A stretch of DNA of 64,000 nucleotides from DATFXM01 sp035315885 (lineage in GTDB: Bacteria > Acidobacteriota > Blastocatellia > UBA7656), in NCBI GenBank assembly GCA_035315885.1, contig DATFXM010000058.1, forward strand, positions 1-64,000, read 5' to 3'. Shown here one piece after another: positions 17,147-24,439 of this stretch. Made by a program: the position numbers and the translations under genes. Position 1 is the first letter of the stretch; every line of letters starts with the position of its first letter. Under the pieces are notes generated by a model. The model had not been told where the DNA came from. It did not search any database and saw only the letters and a program-made list of their open reading frames with translations.

Positions 17147-17911
17147 TCAAAGTTTGCTGTCAAGAACCAACCGACAGCCCGTCTCGAAGAGGTTCTTATC
17201 TCCGCTCACTCGGGCAAGCGACCAACGTCATCCGACCCGCTCACAAAGCTCATGCCGTCGAAACAAACCGTCAGCGCAGATTCAAAAGGTGAGTTCACAA
17301 TCAACTCCCTGACTGCAGGTCTCTACCGGATCGACACCAACTTGCGGGGCGAGGACCTGTTCGTGCGGTCTATATCGCTTGAGCCTTCGGCGTCCGGTTC
17401 AAAAGGCTTCGATATCGCCTGGGCCGGGATCTCACTCAAAGTGGGTGAACAGGTCAAAGGTGTGATCGTCACGCTGTCGCAGGGAGCTGCAACGGTGAAG
17501 GGTCGCCTGGTGGTAGACGAAAAACAGAAGCCTCCTGTAAACAAGATGCGCGTCTATCTCGTGCCCTCTGAAAAGGACACGGCGGACGATGTCCTTCGAT
17601 ATGCCGAGGCCGGTGTCGAAGGTGATGGCTCATTTGTAATGACGCACCTCGCGCCGGGCCAATACTGGATTCTTGTGCGGGAGGTTGTCGAACAGGACCG
17701 CTCAGGGAAGGAGCATGCGCCGCTGGCCTGGGAGTCCGGCGGAAGGATGAGTCTGCGGTTCGAAGGCGAGGCGTTGAAAAAGACTCTGGACCTGGCACCA
17801 TGTCAGCGCTTGTCGGACTACGCGGTCACGTACGTTCCTTTGACCGCTCCATCCAAGCCGGCAAAACAACCACCAAAGAAACCATCGAGCACATCGAGTC
17901 AACCTCGGTGA
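17147..17911 (+). pseudogene. Truncated carboxypeptidase-regulatory-like repeat protein remnant
   Basis: From 17147 the frame reads an Ig/regulatory-domain-like protein: DSKGEFTINSLTAGLYRI, GVIVTLSQGAATVKG and GDGSFVMTHLAPGQYWILV are typical of the C-terminal parts of large exported proteins with carboxypeptidase-regulatory-like domains. The coding pattern extends upstream of the first usable ATG (17252) to an in-frame TAA at 17144; a short frame from ATG 17102 runs into that same TAA. No signal peptide or N-terminal domain is present. I read it as the 3' remnant of a longer gene, though translation from 17252 (219 residues) cannot be excluded. The tail is Lys/Pro/Ser-rich. Confidence 0.55.
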
Positions 17912-17991
17912 TGTTGTAGAGTACGCCCTCCCTAGCTCGCCAACTGAAACACAGTGGACTTTTCGGATTTAAGACTGATTGGAGGATTCGC

Positions 17992-18468
17992 ATGGGCGCT
18001 GAAAAGGGTGAACTGGCCCCGGACTTCGAGCTGCCGAGCCATCTGGGGCAGAAGGTAAAGCTGTCCAGCTATCAAGGAAAGAAAAACGTATTGCTTGCAT
18101 TTTATCCGTTGGCGTGGACTGGTGTCTGAACGATGCAGATGCCCTCGTACGAGGCTGACCTTGGCCGATTCGAGAGGCATGAAACCCAGGTACTGGGTAT
18201 CTCAGTCGATTCAGTTCCCTGCAATGCCGCGTGGGCCAAGAGCCTCGGCGGTCTTTCGTACGACCTCCTGTCAGATTTCGAACCGAAGGGTGGCGTAGCG
18301 AGGATGTATGGGGTGTACCGCGAGGAAGGCTACAGCGAGCGAGCCCTCTTTCTGATCGACAAGTCAGGCAAGATCGTCTACAAGGACGTTCACGAAATTG
18401 GAGACAAACCCGACAACGAGGTGATTCTCAGTTTGCTGGAGACCTTGACTGAGGGGAAGAGGAGATGA
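17992..18468 (+). CDS. Candidate selenocysteine-containing peroxiredoxin (in-frame TGA at codon 46)
   Basis: Reading through TGA 18127-18129 gives one uninterrupted 158-residue AhpC/TSA-type peroxiredoxin from ATG 17992 (strong TTGGAGGATTCGC site) to 18468. The TGA falls exactly at the peroxidatic Cys of the family motif PxxxTxxC: PLAWTGV-TGA-TMQMPSYE, where homologues read TGVCT. Codons before (APDFELPSHLGQ, FYPL) and after (VLGISVDSVPCNAAW, GYSERALFLIDKSGK) are fully conserved in type, and Cys77 could be the resolving Cys. A SECIS-like hairpin follows the TGA. Such enzymes reduce peroxides; Sec would act as nucleophile. Alternatives are a nonsense mutation or a base error (TGC to TGA). Automatic calling would give only an N-terminally broken 111-residue product. 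Confidence 0.75.
18142..18155 (+). promoter_or_regulatory. bSECIS-like hairpin after the in-frame TGA
   Basis: CCTC (18143-18146), loop GTAC (18147-18150), GAGG (18151-18154): a 4-bp GC-rich stem with a tetraloop beginning with G, 17 bases after the TGA. Bacterial SECIS rules as I know them ask for a short stem, a G in the first two loop positions and roughly 16-37 bases from UGA to loop; this fits, but the stem is short and could occur by chance. Confidence 0.45.
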
Positions 18469-18568
18469 GGAGATGAGGAGAAGCGGCGAAGGGACGGGGA
18501 GAGACGCAGTGAACCAAAGGACCTTTCTCGGGTTCGCCTCTTCGCCTCATCTCCTCATCCCCTCATCT
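18456..18568. repeat. Palindromic repeat family A, copy 4
   Basis: GAGGAGATGAGGAGATGAGGAG with GGCGAAGGGACGGGGAG (18459-18505) faces TCGCCTCTTCGCCTCATCTC and CTCATCCCCTCATCTCC (18533-18568). It lies between the convergent peroxiredoxin and TPR-thioredoxin genes, touches the 3' ends of both, and could act as a bidirectional transcript end. Confidence 0.75.
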
Positions 18569-18570
18569 CC

Positions 18571-19581
18571 CTATTCCTTTCCCAGTTTGCCTAGCAGGTC
18601 TCCGATCTTGCTCGAGAGTCTGGGACCCCTGAGTCCCGTAGCCTTAACGACGCCGTCCTGATCGATCAACACCGCATAGGGGATCGCACGTACCCCATAG
18701 AGTCTGGCAATCTTGTTATTCCATCCTCCGCCGTCGAAGAACTGAGGCCAGGTGATTCCCTGCTCTTTCATATAAGACTTGAAGGCGCGCTCGTCGCGGT
18801 CCAGATTCACTCCAATCATCACGAATTGTTTGCCGTTGTACTTGCTCCAGATCTTTTTCACGTCGGGCATCTCCGCGCGGCAGGGCCCGCACCACGAAGC
18901 CCAAAAATCGAGCACCACGACCTTGCCCTTGAAGGCCTCCAGCGACAGGTTCTGACCGTCGAACGACTTCACTTCGAACACCGGCGCCGACGGCTCTCCG
19001 GTGTTGCGCGGATTCGCGAGAATACCTCTGACCTCGCTCGCCTCCGGAGCGTTCGGTTGTTTTTCTAGGAAGGTCTTGAACGCCGCCTTACCCTCTTCGG
19101 CTTTGCCGACCTTGATCAGCGCGTGACCCAGGTTGTAGTAGGCCTGGGCTATACTCCCCTGACTCATATCGATGGCGCGTCGAAATTCGCTGACTGCCTC
19201 GTCGTACACCTTCTTGTCACTCATCAGAAACAGTGCGACGCCCAAACCGTTATGCAAGCCGGCCTCGTTTGAGGCTTTCAACGCGATTCCCTCTCTGAAT
19301 GCGCCGGCGGCTTCTTTAAATTTTTGAGCCTGCAAATAGCTGGAGCCGATCATCTCGAAACATTCAGGGCAGGTTCCCTTTCTCAGCTTGATGGCATTTC
19401 TGAATGAGCTTACTGCTTCGTCGAATCGAGCCGAATGCATTAGTTCGAGTCCGTGGAGAAACGCGGCCTGCGATTCATCTCCGTTCTCCATTGCCGGATT
19501 TCGAAACACTTCCTGGCCGTTCACAGAAGAACCGATTACGACCAGCGACAGAATCACAAGTCTGGCGACCATGAGCCTCAT
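18571..19581 (-). CDS. Exported TPR protein with C-terminal thioredoxin (TlpA/ResA-like) domain
   Basis: A 336-residue protein: signal peptide 1-22, three or four TPR units over about 38-180 (for example AQAYYNLGHALIKVGKAEEG), then a thioredoxin fold over about 195-335 with WCGPC (Cys231/Cys234) and the cis-Pro segment RAIPYAVLID. TlpA/ResA proteins reduce or oxidise thiols of envelope proteins such as c-type cytochromes; the TPRs would bind partners. It converges on the candidate selenoperoxiredoxin and follows the small lipoprotein gene by 54 bases on the same strand. Partner unknown. Confidence 0.9.
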   Translation of the reverse strand: MRLMVARLVILSLVVIGSSVNGQEVFRNPAMENGDESQAAFLHGLELMHSARFDEAVSSFRNAIKLRKGTCPECFEMIGSSYLQAQKFKEAAGAFREGIALKASNEAGLHNGLGVALFLMSDKKVYDEAVSEFRRAIDMSQGSIAQAYYNLGHALIKVGKAEEGKAAFKTFLEKQPNAPEASEVRGILANPRNTGEPSAPVFEVKSFDGQNLSLEAFKGKVVVLDFWASWCGPCRAEMPDVKKIWSKYNGKQFVMIGVNLDRDERAFKSYMKEQGITWPQFFDGGGWNNKIARLYGVRAIPYAVLIDQDGVVKATGLRGPRLSSKIGDLLGKLGKE

Positions 19582-19635
19582 ACCAAACTCCTTCTGCGTT
19601 ATTAAGCGCTTCCAGTGTCCGCTAAGTCGGGTCCT

Positions 19636-20244
19636 CTAAGTATGCCCGAGCTTCAGCTCGATTCGGCCGGCCTTATCGCCGCCCAGGCCCTTGACTACAA
19701 GAAGCAACTCGCCCAGATCGGCCAGGTCTGCAGGAAAACGAAAGAAGATCAGTCCGTGGCGAGCATCACCCGGGCTGATCTGCTTTTGCTGATCAATTGC
19801 ATAGGAAGCGAAATCGGCCAGTGATTGTTTGTAACCCGCCACATTATACGCGGAAACGCCGTAGTAAGAAATCAAACGTTTGTAAGCCTTGCTGGATTGG
19901 GCCTCACTGAGTGCCCGGCCACTGGACGTAGACAACTCAAAGCGGGCTCTCCGGATATCCAGCGGCGTGTCGGCGCGGTTTTCGATTTCAACCCTCACGG
20001 CCAACAGTCCGGCAAGGAGCAGGTTCGCATCAAACGTATCGAGGAGCGCGGCTTCATCGATGATTGCCACTGCACGTACGGCGATTCTCGGCGACTCGTA
20101 TTTGGATTCCGGTTCTGCCGCTGGAAACTTGATGTTGGTTTTGACATTGAAAGGCCGGCCACAGCCGGCGGACAGCAAAATGGCTAGCGCAATGAAGATG
20201 ACGAGCACAATACGCGCGGTTTTTTTTCGGATCGTGTCTGGCAC
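19636..20244 (-). CDS. Hypothetical lipoprotein
   Basis: About 202 residues; I do not recognise the family. The N-terminus is a classic lipoprotein signal: basic IRKKTAR, hydrophobic IVLVIFIALAILLSAG and the lipobox Cys in LSAGC. The mature part looks strand-rich (VRVEIENRADTPLDIRRAR) with a C-terminal FRFPADLADLGELLLVV, similar in style to DUF4352/Ig-like lipoproteins, but this is not a firm match. The frame opens at TTG 20295, yet GTG 20244 is preferred since a TTGACA/TAGCAT promoter with 17-base spacing lies directly before it, leaving almost no leader. Probably co-transcribed with the TPR-thioredoxin gene. Confidence 0.7.
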   Translation of the reverse strand: MPDTIRKKTARIVLVIFIALAILLSAGCGRPFNVKTNIKFPAAEPESKYESPRIAVRAVAIIDEAALLDTFDANLLLAGLLAVRVEIENRADTPLDIRRARFELSTSSGRALSEAQSSKAYKRLISYYGVSAYNVAGYKQSLADFASYAIDQQKQISPGDARHGLIFFRFPADLADLGELLLVVKGLGGDKAGRIELKLGHT

Positions 20245-20251
20245 GGTCGTG

Positions 20252-20280
20252 ATGCTATTAAAGGGGCGAAATCGTGTCAA
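20252..20280 (-). promoter_or_regulatory. Putative sigma70 promoter of the lipoprotein gene
   Basis: On the minus strand TTGACA (20280-20275), 17-base spacer, TAGCAT (20257-20252). A start site 7 bases on would fall at or beside GTG 20244, implying a leaderless or near-leaderless message. Confidence 0.45.
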
Positions 20281-20350
20281 CTTGCTAGGGTCCAAACGCG
20301 TATGCTAACGTCACTATTTTCGCTTCAGCAGGGGTTTTCAGGCTGAGGAG

Positions 20351-20513
20351 GGTTGGGGTTTAGGGTTTCGAGTTTAGGGTTTCGAGTTGGAGTTTTGAGG
20401 ACTACGCGGACCCTAAGTTGAAACCATTCGAAACGGGAAAGTGTCGTTCAGGTTTTTCGGTTAGACCCGGGATCGAAGGCGATCTCGAGAAAGAGCGAAC
20501 CCTAAACCCCCTC
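20351..20513. repeat. Inverted-repeat element family B, copy 3
   Basis: GGGGTTTAGGGTTTCGAGTT near 20355-20390 and CGAACCCTAAACCCC near 20496-20510 form the arms. The core differs from copies 1 and 2. It sits just before the gamma-carbonic anhydrase gene; the right arm ends 12 bases before its ATG. Confidence 0.65.
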
Positions 20514-20524
20514 GTAGAGGGCCT

Positions 20525-21046
20525 ATGATTCGATCTTATAAAGGTGTGCAGCCGCAGATTGCGAAAACGGCGTTCATTGCCGAAAACGCGTCGATAATCG
20601 GCGACGTGCATATCGGCGAGCACTCGAGCATCTGGTACAACTGCGTGCTGCGTGGCGATTGCTACTACATTCGCGTAGGCGAGTACTCGAATATTCAGGA
20701 CGGCACGATCATTCACGTGACTAACGGCAGGTTTCCGACAATCATCGGCAACAAAGTAACCGTAGGTCACGGCGTCGTGCTTCACGGCTGCACTGTCAAA
20801 GACCGTGCGCTTATCGGCATAGGTTCAATTGTTCTCGACGAAGTTGTGATCGGCGAGGAGTCTTTTATTGCCGCCGGATCGCTCGTTACACCCGGAACGA
20901 TCATTCCGCCGCGCTCGCTGGTCATGGGTTCTCCCGCAAAGGTCAGGCGCCCGGTCACCGATCAGGAGATCGCTCGGATCGATCAGCACTGGGAGCACTA
21001 CATAGAGTACAAAAACCATTACCTGTCCGAAGGTAGTACGCAGTAG
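20525..21046 (+). CDS. Gamma-carbonic anhydrase family protein (hexapeptide repeats)
   Basis: A 173-residue left-handed beta-helix protein of the gamma-carbonic anhydrase/YrdA/PaaY group. Hexapeptide repeats run over about 10-130; the metal-ligand histidines are in IIHVT and the pair in VGHGVVLHGC, and the usual RGD of the family is visible (VLRGD). Members form trimers binding Zn or Fe; many hydrate CO2, others have lost activity. ATG 20525 is preceded by TAGAGGGCCT. The last codons (GSTQ) are encoded by the left arm of the repeat at 21032-21186, so the native C-terminus may have been altered by repeat insertion. Confidence 0.93.
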   Translation: MIRSYKGVQPQIAKTAFIAENASIIGDVHIGEHSSIWYNCVLRGDCYYIRVGEYSNIQDGTIIHVTNGRFPTIIGNKVTVGHGVVLHGCTVKDRALIGIGSIVLDEVVIGEESFIAAGSLVTPGTIIPPRSLVMGSPAKVRRPVTDQEIARIDQHWEHYIEYKNHYLSEGSTQ

Positions 21047-21186
21047 GCGGTAGGCAGTTGGGCAGTCGAACTTGGGACGAACGCCAAAGCGGTTTTAGAT
21101 CCCGCTATTGAAGAAGAGTTTGATTACTTAGGGTGCAGAGCTGCACAGTGCCTACTGCTTGCCGCCTGCTGCATACTACCTACTGT
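21032..21186. repeat. Imperfect inverted repeat (family E)
   Basis: Left arm GGTAGTACGCAGTAGGCGG onwards (21032-21066) and right arm ending TGCCGCCTGCTGCATACTACC-like sequence (21147-21186) pair over about 34 bases with several mismatches, spacer about 80 bases. It covers the gap from the stop of the carbonic anhydrase gene to 8 bases before hisS. Confidence 0.7.
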
Positions 21187-21194
21187 TAGAGCAG

Positions 21195-22460
21195 ATGATT
21201 TCAAGAGTTCGAGGCACACAGGACATCGTACCCGCGCGTTTCACCGACAAAGTGGACGCTCAAATCGAGCTGTGGCTACTGGTCGAGCAAACCGCACGAG
21301 AGGCGTTCAGACGATACGGGTTTGCGGAAATCCGAACCCCGATCATCGAACATACAGAGCTGTTCGATCGAGGTGTTGGAACCGAGACCGATGTCAATAA
21401 AGAGATGTACACTTTCGAAGATGGTGGAGAGTCGGTTTCGTTGCGTCCCGAGTCTACGGCGTCCGCGGTGCGAGCCTACAACGATCAGGGCATGTTCAAT
21501 CATCCGGGGCTGATCAAGCTCTTCTACATCGGTCCGCAGTTTCGTCGCGAGCGCCCGCAAAAGGGCCGCTATCGCCAGTTTGGACAAATCGGCGTAGAAG
21601 TTCTCGGCCAAAGCGATGATCCGGCTATCGAAGCCGAAGTCATTCAGATGCTCGACTGGTATCTGAAAGAGCTCCAGATCACTGACGTCAAGTTGCTCAT
21701 CAACTCGATCGGCGATGAAAAATGCCGACCAGGATACATCGCTACCTTGCGGGAGGCGATCAGTCAGCGACTCGATCGGTTGTGCTCAAATTGTCGCGGG
21801 CGATATGAAACAAACCCGCTCCGGGTTCTCGATTGCAAAGTCGAATCGTGCCAGCCGGTGTTGAACGAGCTGCCTACAATAACCGGGATGTTGTGTGACG
21901 AATGCGAGGCACACTTTTCGTCATTCAAGTCCCTGCTTGCTGAATCGGGAATTGAGTACGAGATCGTGCCGCGACTGGTTCGCGGACTGGACTATTACAA
22001 ACGCACCACTTTCGAGCTGATCGGAAGCCGGCTGGGTGCGCAGAACACGATAGTAGGCGGCGGTCGCTATGATGGGCTCTCAGAGCTGATCGGTGGTCGC
22101 CCTGCCAAAGGGTTCGGCTTTGCGTTTGGAATCGAGAGGATGGTGATGAGTCTCCCGCCCGATGCGCTAGCGGGCGTCAAGGTTCGCCCTGACTTGTTCA
22201 TTGCGTACATCGGTGACGAGGCTCGCTTGCATTCCTTCAGGCTCGCGGCGAGGCTCCGCGCTGCGGGACGAAGCGTGGTCGTAGACATCGAGGGTAAGAA
22301 ACTCAAGAAAGCCCTGGCGGTGGCTGACAGCGTCGGCTCTAGGTATTCTGTGATCGTGGGCGAAGACGAGATCAAGACCGGCAAATACACCTTGAGGAAT
22401 ATGACTACCGGGGAACAAAGGAGCGTTGCGGAGGAGGAGATTTTGAGTTCTGAGTTCTGA
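21195..22460 (+). CDS. hisS: Histidyl-tRNA synthetase
   Basis: A 421-residue class II synthetase charging tRNA-His. Motif 1 is in the N-terminal GFAEIRTPIIEHTELF, motif 2 FYIGPQFRRERPQKGRYRQF, the HisA motif VRGLDYYKRTTFE, and motif 3 GFGFAFGIERM; the C-terminal anticodon domain follows from about 325. A Cys-bearing insertion (CSNC and CDEC near 202 and 245) may bind zinc and occurs in many bacterial HisRS. ATG 21195 is preferred over an upstream TTG at 21159 because it begins at the conserved SRVRGTQDIVP. The stop codon and last residues (LSSEF) are read from the first units of the heptad repeat that follows. Confidence 0.97.
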   Translation: MISRVRGTQDIVPARFTDKVDAQIELWLLVEQTAREAFRRYGFAEIRTPIIEHTELFDRGVGTETDVNKEMYTFEDGGESVSLRPESTASAVRAYNDQGMFNHPGLIKLFYIGPQFRRERPQKGRYRQFGQIGVEVLGQSDDPAIEAEVIQMLDWYLKELQITDVKLLINSIGDEKCRPGYIATLREAISQRLDRLCSNCRGRYETNPLRVLDCKVESCQPVLNELPTITGMLCDECEAHFSSFKSLLAESGIEYEIVPRLVRGLDYYKRTTFELIGSRLGAQNTIVGGGRYDGLSELIGGRPAKGFGFAFGIERMVMSLPPDALAGVKVRPDLFIAYIGDEARLHSFRLAARLRAAGRSVVVDIEGKKLKKALAVADSVGSRYSVIVGEDEIKTGKYTLRNMTTGEQRSVAEEEILSSEF

Positions 22461-22549
22461 GTCTTGCTTATTCTTGCTGTGGCATTGCTGGCGCTCCTTA
22501 GCGGACCGCGGCGGCGAAAACTCAACACTCTGAAGTCGGACCTTTAAAC

Positions 22550-22631
22550 TCGATCAGATCTCAGATCTCAAATCTCAAATCTAAAAACTCAGGACTCAGG
22601 ACTCAGAACTCAGAACTCAGAACTCAGAACT
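22550..22631 (+). repeat. Heptad tandem repeat (ACTCAGG/A)n before aspS
   Basis: CTCAGATCTCAAATCTCAAATC passes into about seven copies of ACTCAGG and ACTCAGA (22587-22631), with CTGAGTT units in the opposite sense just after hisS (22444-22462), together an inverted layout. The tract ends four bases before the aspS ATG, leaving no Shine-Dalgarno sequence. Confidence 0.8.
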
Positions 22632-22634
22632 ACC

Positions 22635-24410
22635 ATGCTGGACTCACTTGGAACACTGAAGCGCACTCACTATTGCGGCGAGCTTCGTCCGGAGCACGCC
22701 GGTGAAAACGTAAGACTGATGGGATGGGTCCATCGACGGCGAGACTTTGGCCCCCTTACGTTCATCGATCTTCGCGATCGCGAGGGCATCGTTCAAATCG
22801 TCTTCGACGAGGACAAGAATGCTGACGCACACCGGCGCGCCAAGGAGTTGCGCAGCGAGTACGTTGTTGCGGTGATCGGCAAAGTGGTTATGCGCGACCA
22901 GGACAAGGTCAACCAGAATCTCAAGACCGGGCGAGTCGAGATAAAAGCGAAGGAGCTTTACATCCTCAACGAGGCAAGGACGCCGCCGTTCGAGCTCGAC
23001 GCGAATCGCGCGAGTGAAGACGTGCGGCTCAAGTATAGATATCTCGACCTTAGACGAGACAAGATGCAGTACAACATTCGGTTGCGGCATCGAGCGGCAT
23101 TGGCGGTGCGGCGCTACATGGACGATCAAGGATTTGTCGAAATTGAAACGCCGATGCTGATTCGCACGACTCCGGAAGGAGCGCGTGACTATATCGTGCC
23201 GAGCCGGTTGACGCCCGGATACTTCTACGCGCTCCCGCAGTCTCCGCAGATCTTCAAGCAGCTTCTGATGGTCGCCGGTTATGACAAGTACGTTCAGATC
23301 GCGCACTGCTTCCGCGACGAGGACCTTCGCGCGGATCGACAGCCGGAGTTCACTCAAATTGATATCGAGATGAGCTTCATCAGGCCCGAAGACTTGTTCA
23401 AGGTCATCGAGCCGCTGATGGTCGAGCTATGCAAGCTGATTGAAGTGAAAGTGGACATTCCCTTCCCCAGGATAACCTATGCGGAAGCAATGCGACGATA
23501 CGGTTGCGACAAGCCGGATACAAGGTTCGGGATGGAGTTCAATGACCTCTCGAGCCATCTCGATGGTACCGACTTCACGCCATACAAATCCGCGCTCGAG
23601 TCCGGAGGGCAGGTAAAGGCGATAAACGTCAAGCAGGGCTCCAAGTATTCTCGTAAGAACTACGATGAGCTGACCGAGGTTGCCAGGCGATTTGGGGCGA
23701 CCGGCATGGCATGGATCAGGACCTCCGAGTCGGGCGAAATCAGCTCGGCCCTTTCCAAGTCGCTCGGCGACGATAAGGTCGCAGAGCTTTGCCGAGCCGC
23801 CAATTCGGAGCCGGGAGACTGTCTGCTCATCGTGGCGGGGAAACCGTCCATAGTCGCGGCTTCGCTGAATGCGTTGCGGCTCGAAGTAGCCGAACGCGAA
23901 AGTCTGATTGACCAGCAGAAGTTCAATTTTCTCTGGGTCACCGAATTCCCGATGTTCGAATACAACGAGCAAGCGGACCGCTTTGAAGCAATGCATCATC
24001 CGTTTACCAGCCCGCGTGATGAAGATCTCGGCAGACTCGAGAGCGATCCAGGCTCGGTAATCGCGAAGGCTTACGACCTGGTGTTGAACGGGGTGGAGCT
24101 GGGGAGCGGCTCTATCCGAATCCACTCCCGGGAACTCCAGCGTCGCGTGTTCAGCGCGATCGGCCTGTCGGACGAAGAAGCGCGAGCAAAGTTCGGTTTC
24201 CTGTTGGACGCGCTCGAATACGGCACTCCGCCACATGGCGGAATTGCGTTCGGATTCGATCGGCTCATAATGCTGCTGGCGCGAGAGAAATCCATCCGCG
24301 AGGTGATTGCGTTTCCAAAGACCAATACCGCGACCGACTTGATGACTGAGGCCCCCGGTCCGGCATCGAAAGATCAGCTTAGCGATCTGCGTATTCAAAT
24401 AGTTGACTGA
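22635..24410 (+). CDS. aspS: Aspartyl-tRNA synthetase
   Basis: A 591-residue bacterial-type class IIb synthetase charging tRNA-Asp (or Asp and Asn if non-discriminating; no gatCAB here to judge). The N-terminal OB fold (about 18-110) binds the anticodon; motif 1 is near FVEIETPMLIRTTPEGARD, motif 2 IAHCFRDEDLRADRQPEFTQ, a GAD insertion lies at about 290-410 and motif 3 is GIAFGFDRLIML. Length is typical of the bacterial form. hisS followed by aspS is a common bacterial neighbourhood. The start has no ribosome-binding site because heptad repeats abut it. Confidence 0.97.
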   Translation: MLDSLGTLKRTHYCGELRPEHAGENVRLMGWVHRRRDFGPLTFIDLRDREGIVQIVFDEDKNADAHRRAKELRSEYVVAVIGKVVMRDQDKVNQNLKTGRVEIKAKELYILNEARTPPFELDANRASEDVRLKYRYLDLRRDKMQYNIRLRHRAALAVRRYMDDQGFVEIETPMLIRTTPEGARDYIVPSRLTPGYFYALPQSPQIFKQLLMVAGYDKYVQIAHCFRDEDLRADRQPEFTQIDIEMSFIRPEDLFKVIEPLMVELCKLIEVKVDIPFPRITYAEAMRRYGCDKPDTRFGMEFNDLSSHLDGTDFTPYKSALESGGQVKAINVKQGSKYSRKNYDELTEVARRFGATGMAWIRTSESGEISSALSKSLGDDKVAELCRAANSEPGDCLLIVAGKPSIVAASLNALRLEVAERESLIDQQKFNFLWVTEFPMFEYNEQADRFEAMHHPFTSPRDEDLGRLESDPGSVIAKAYDLVLNGVELGSGSIRIHSRELQRRVFSAIGLSDEEARAKFGFLLDALEYGTPPHGGIAFGFDRLIMLLAREKSIREVIAFPKTNTATDLMTEAPGPASKDQLSDLRIQIVD

Positions 24411-24439
24411 TCGCTGTCGCGCCACCGAAAGGCTGCTCT

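Noticed and set aside
23427..24425. 332-codon frame opposite aspS
   Set aside because: Antisense shadow; aspS motifs are complete.
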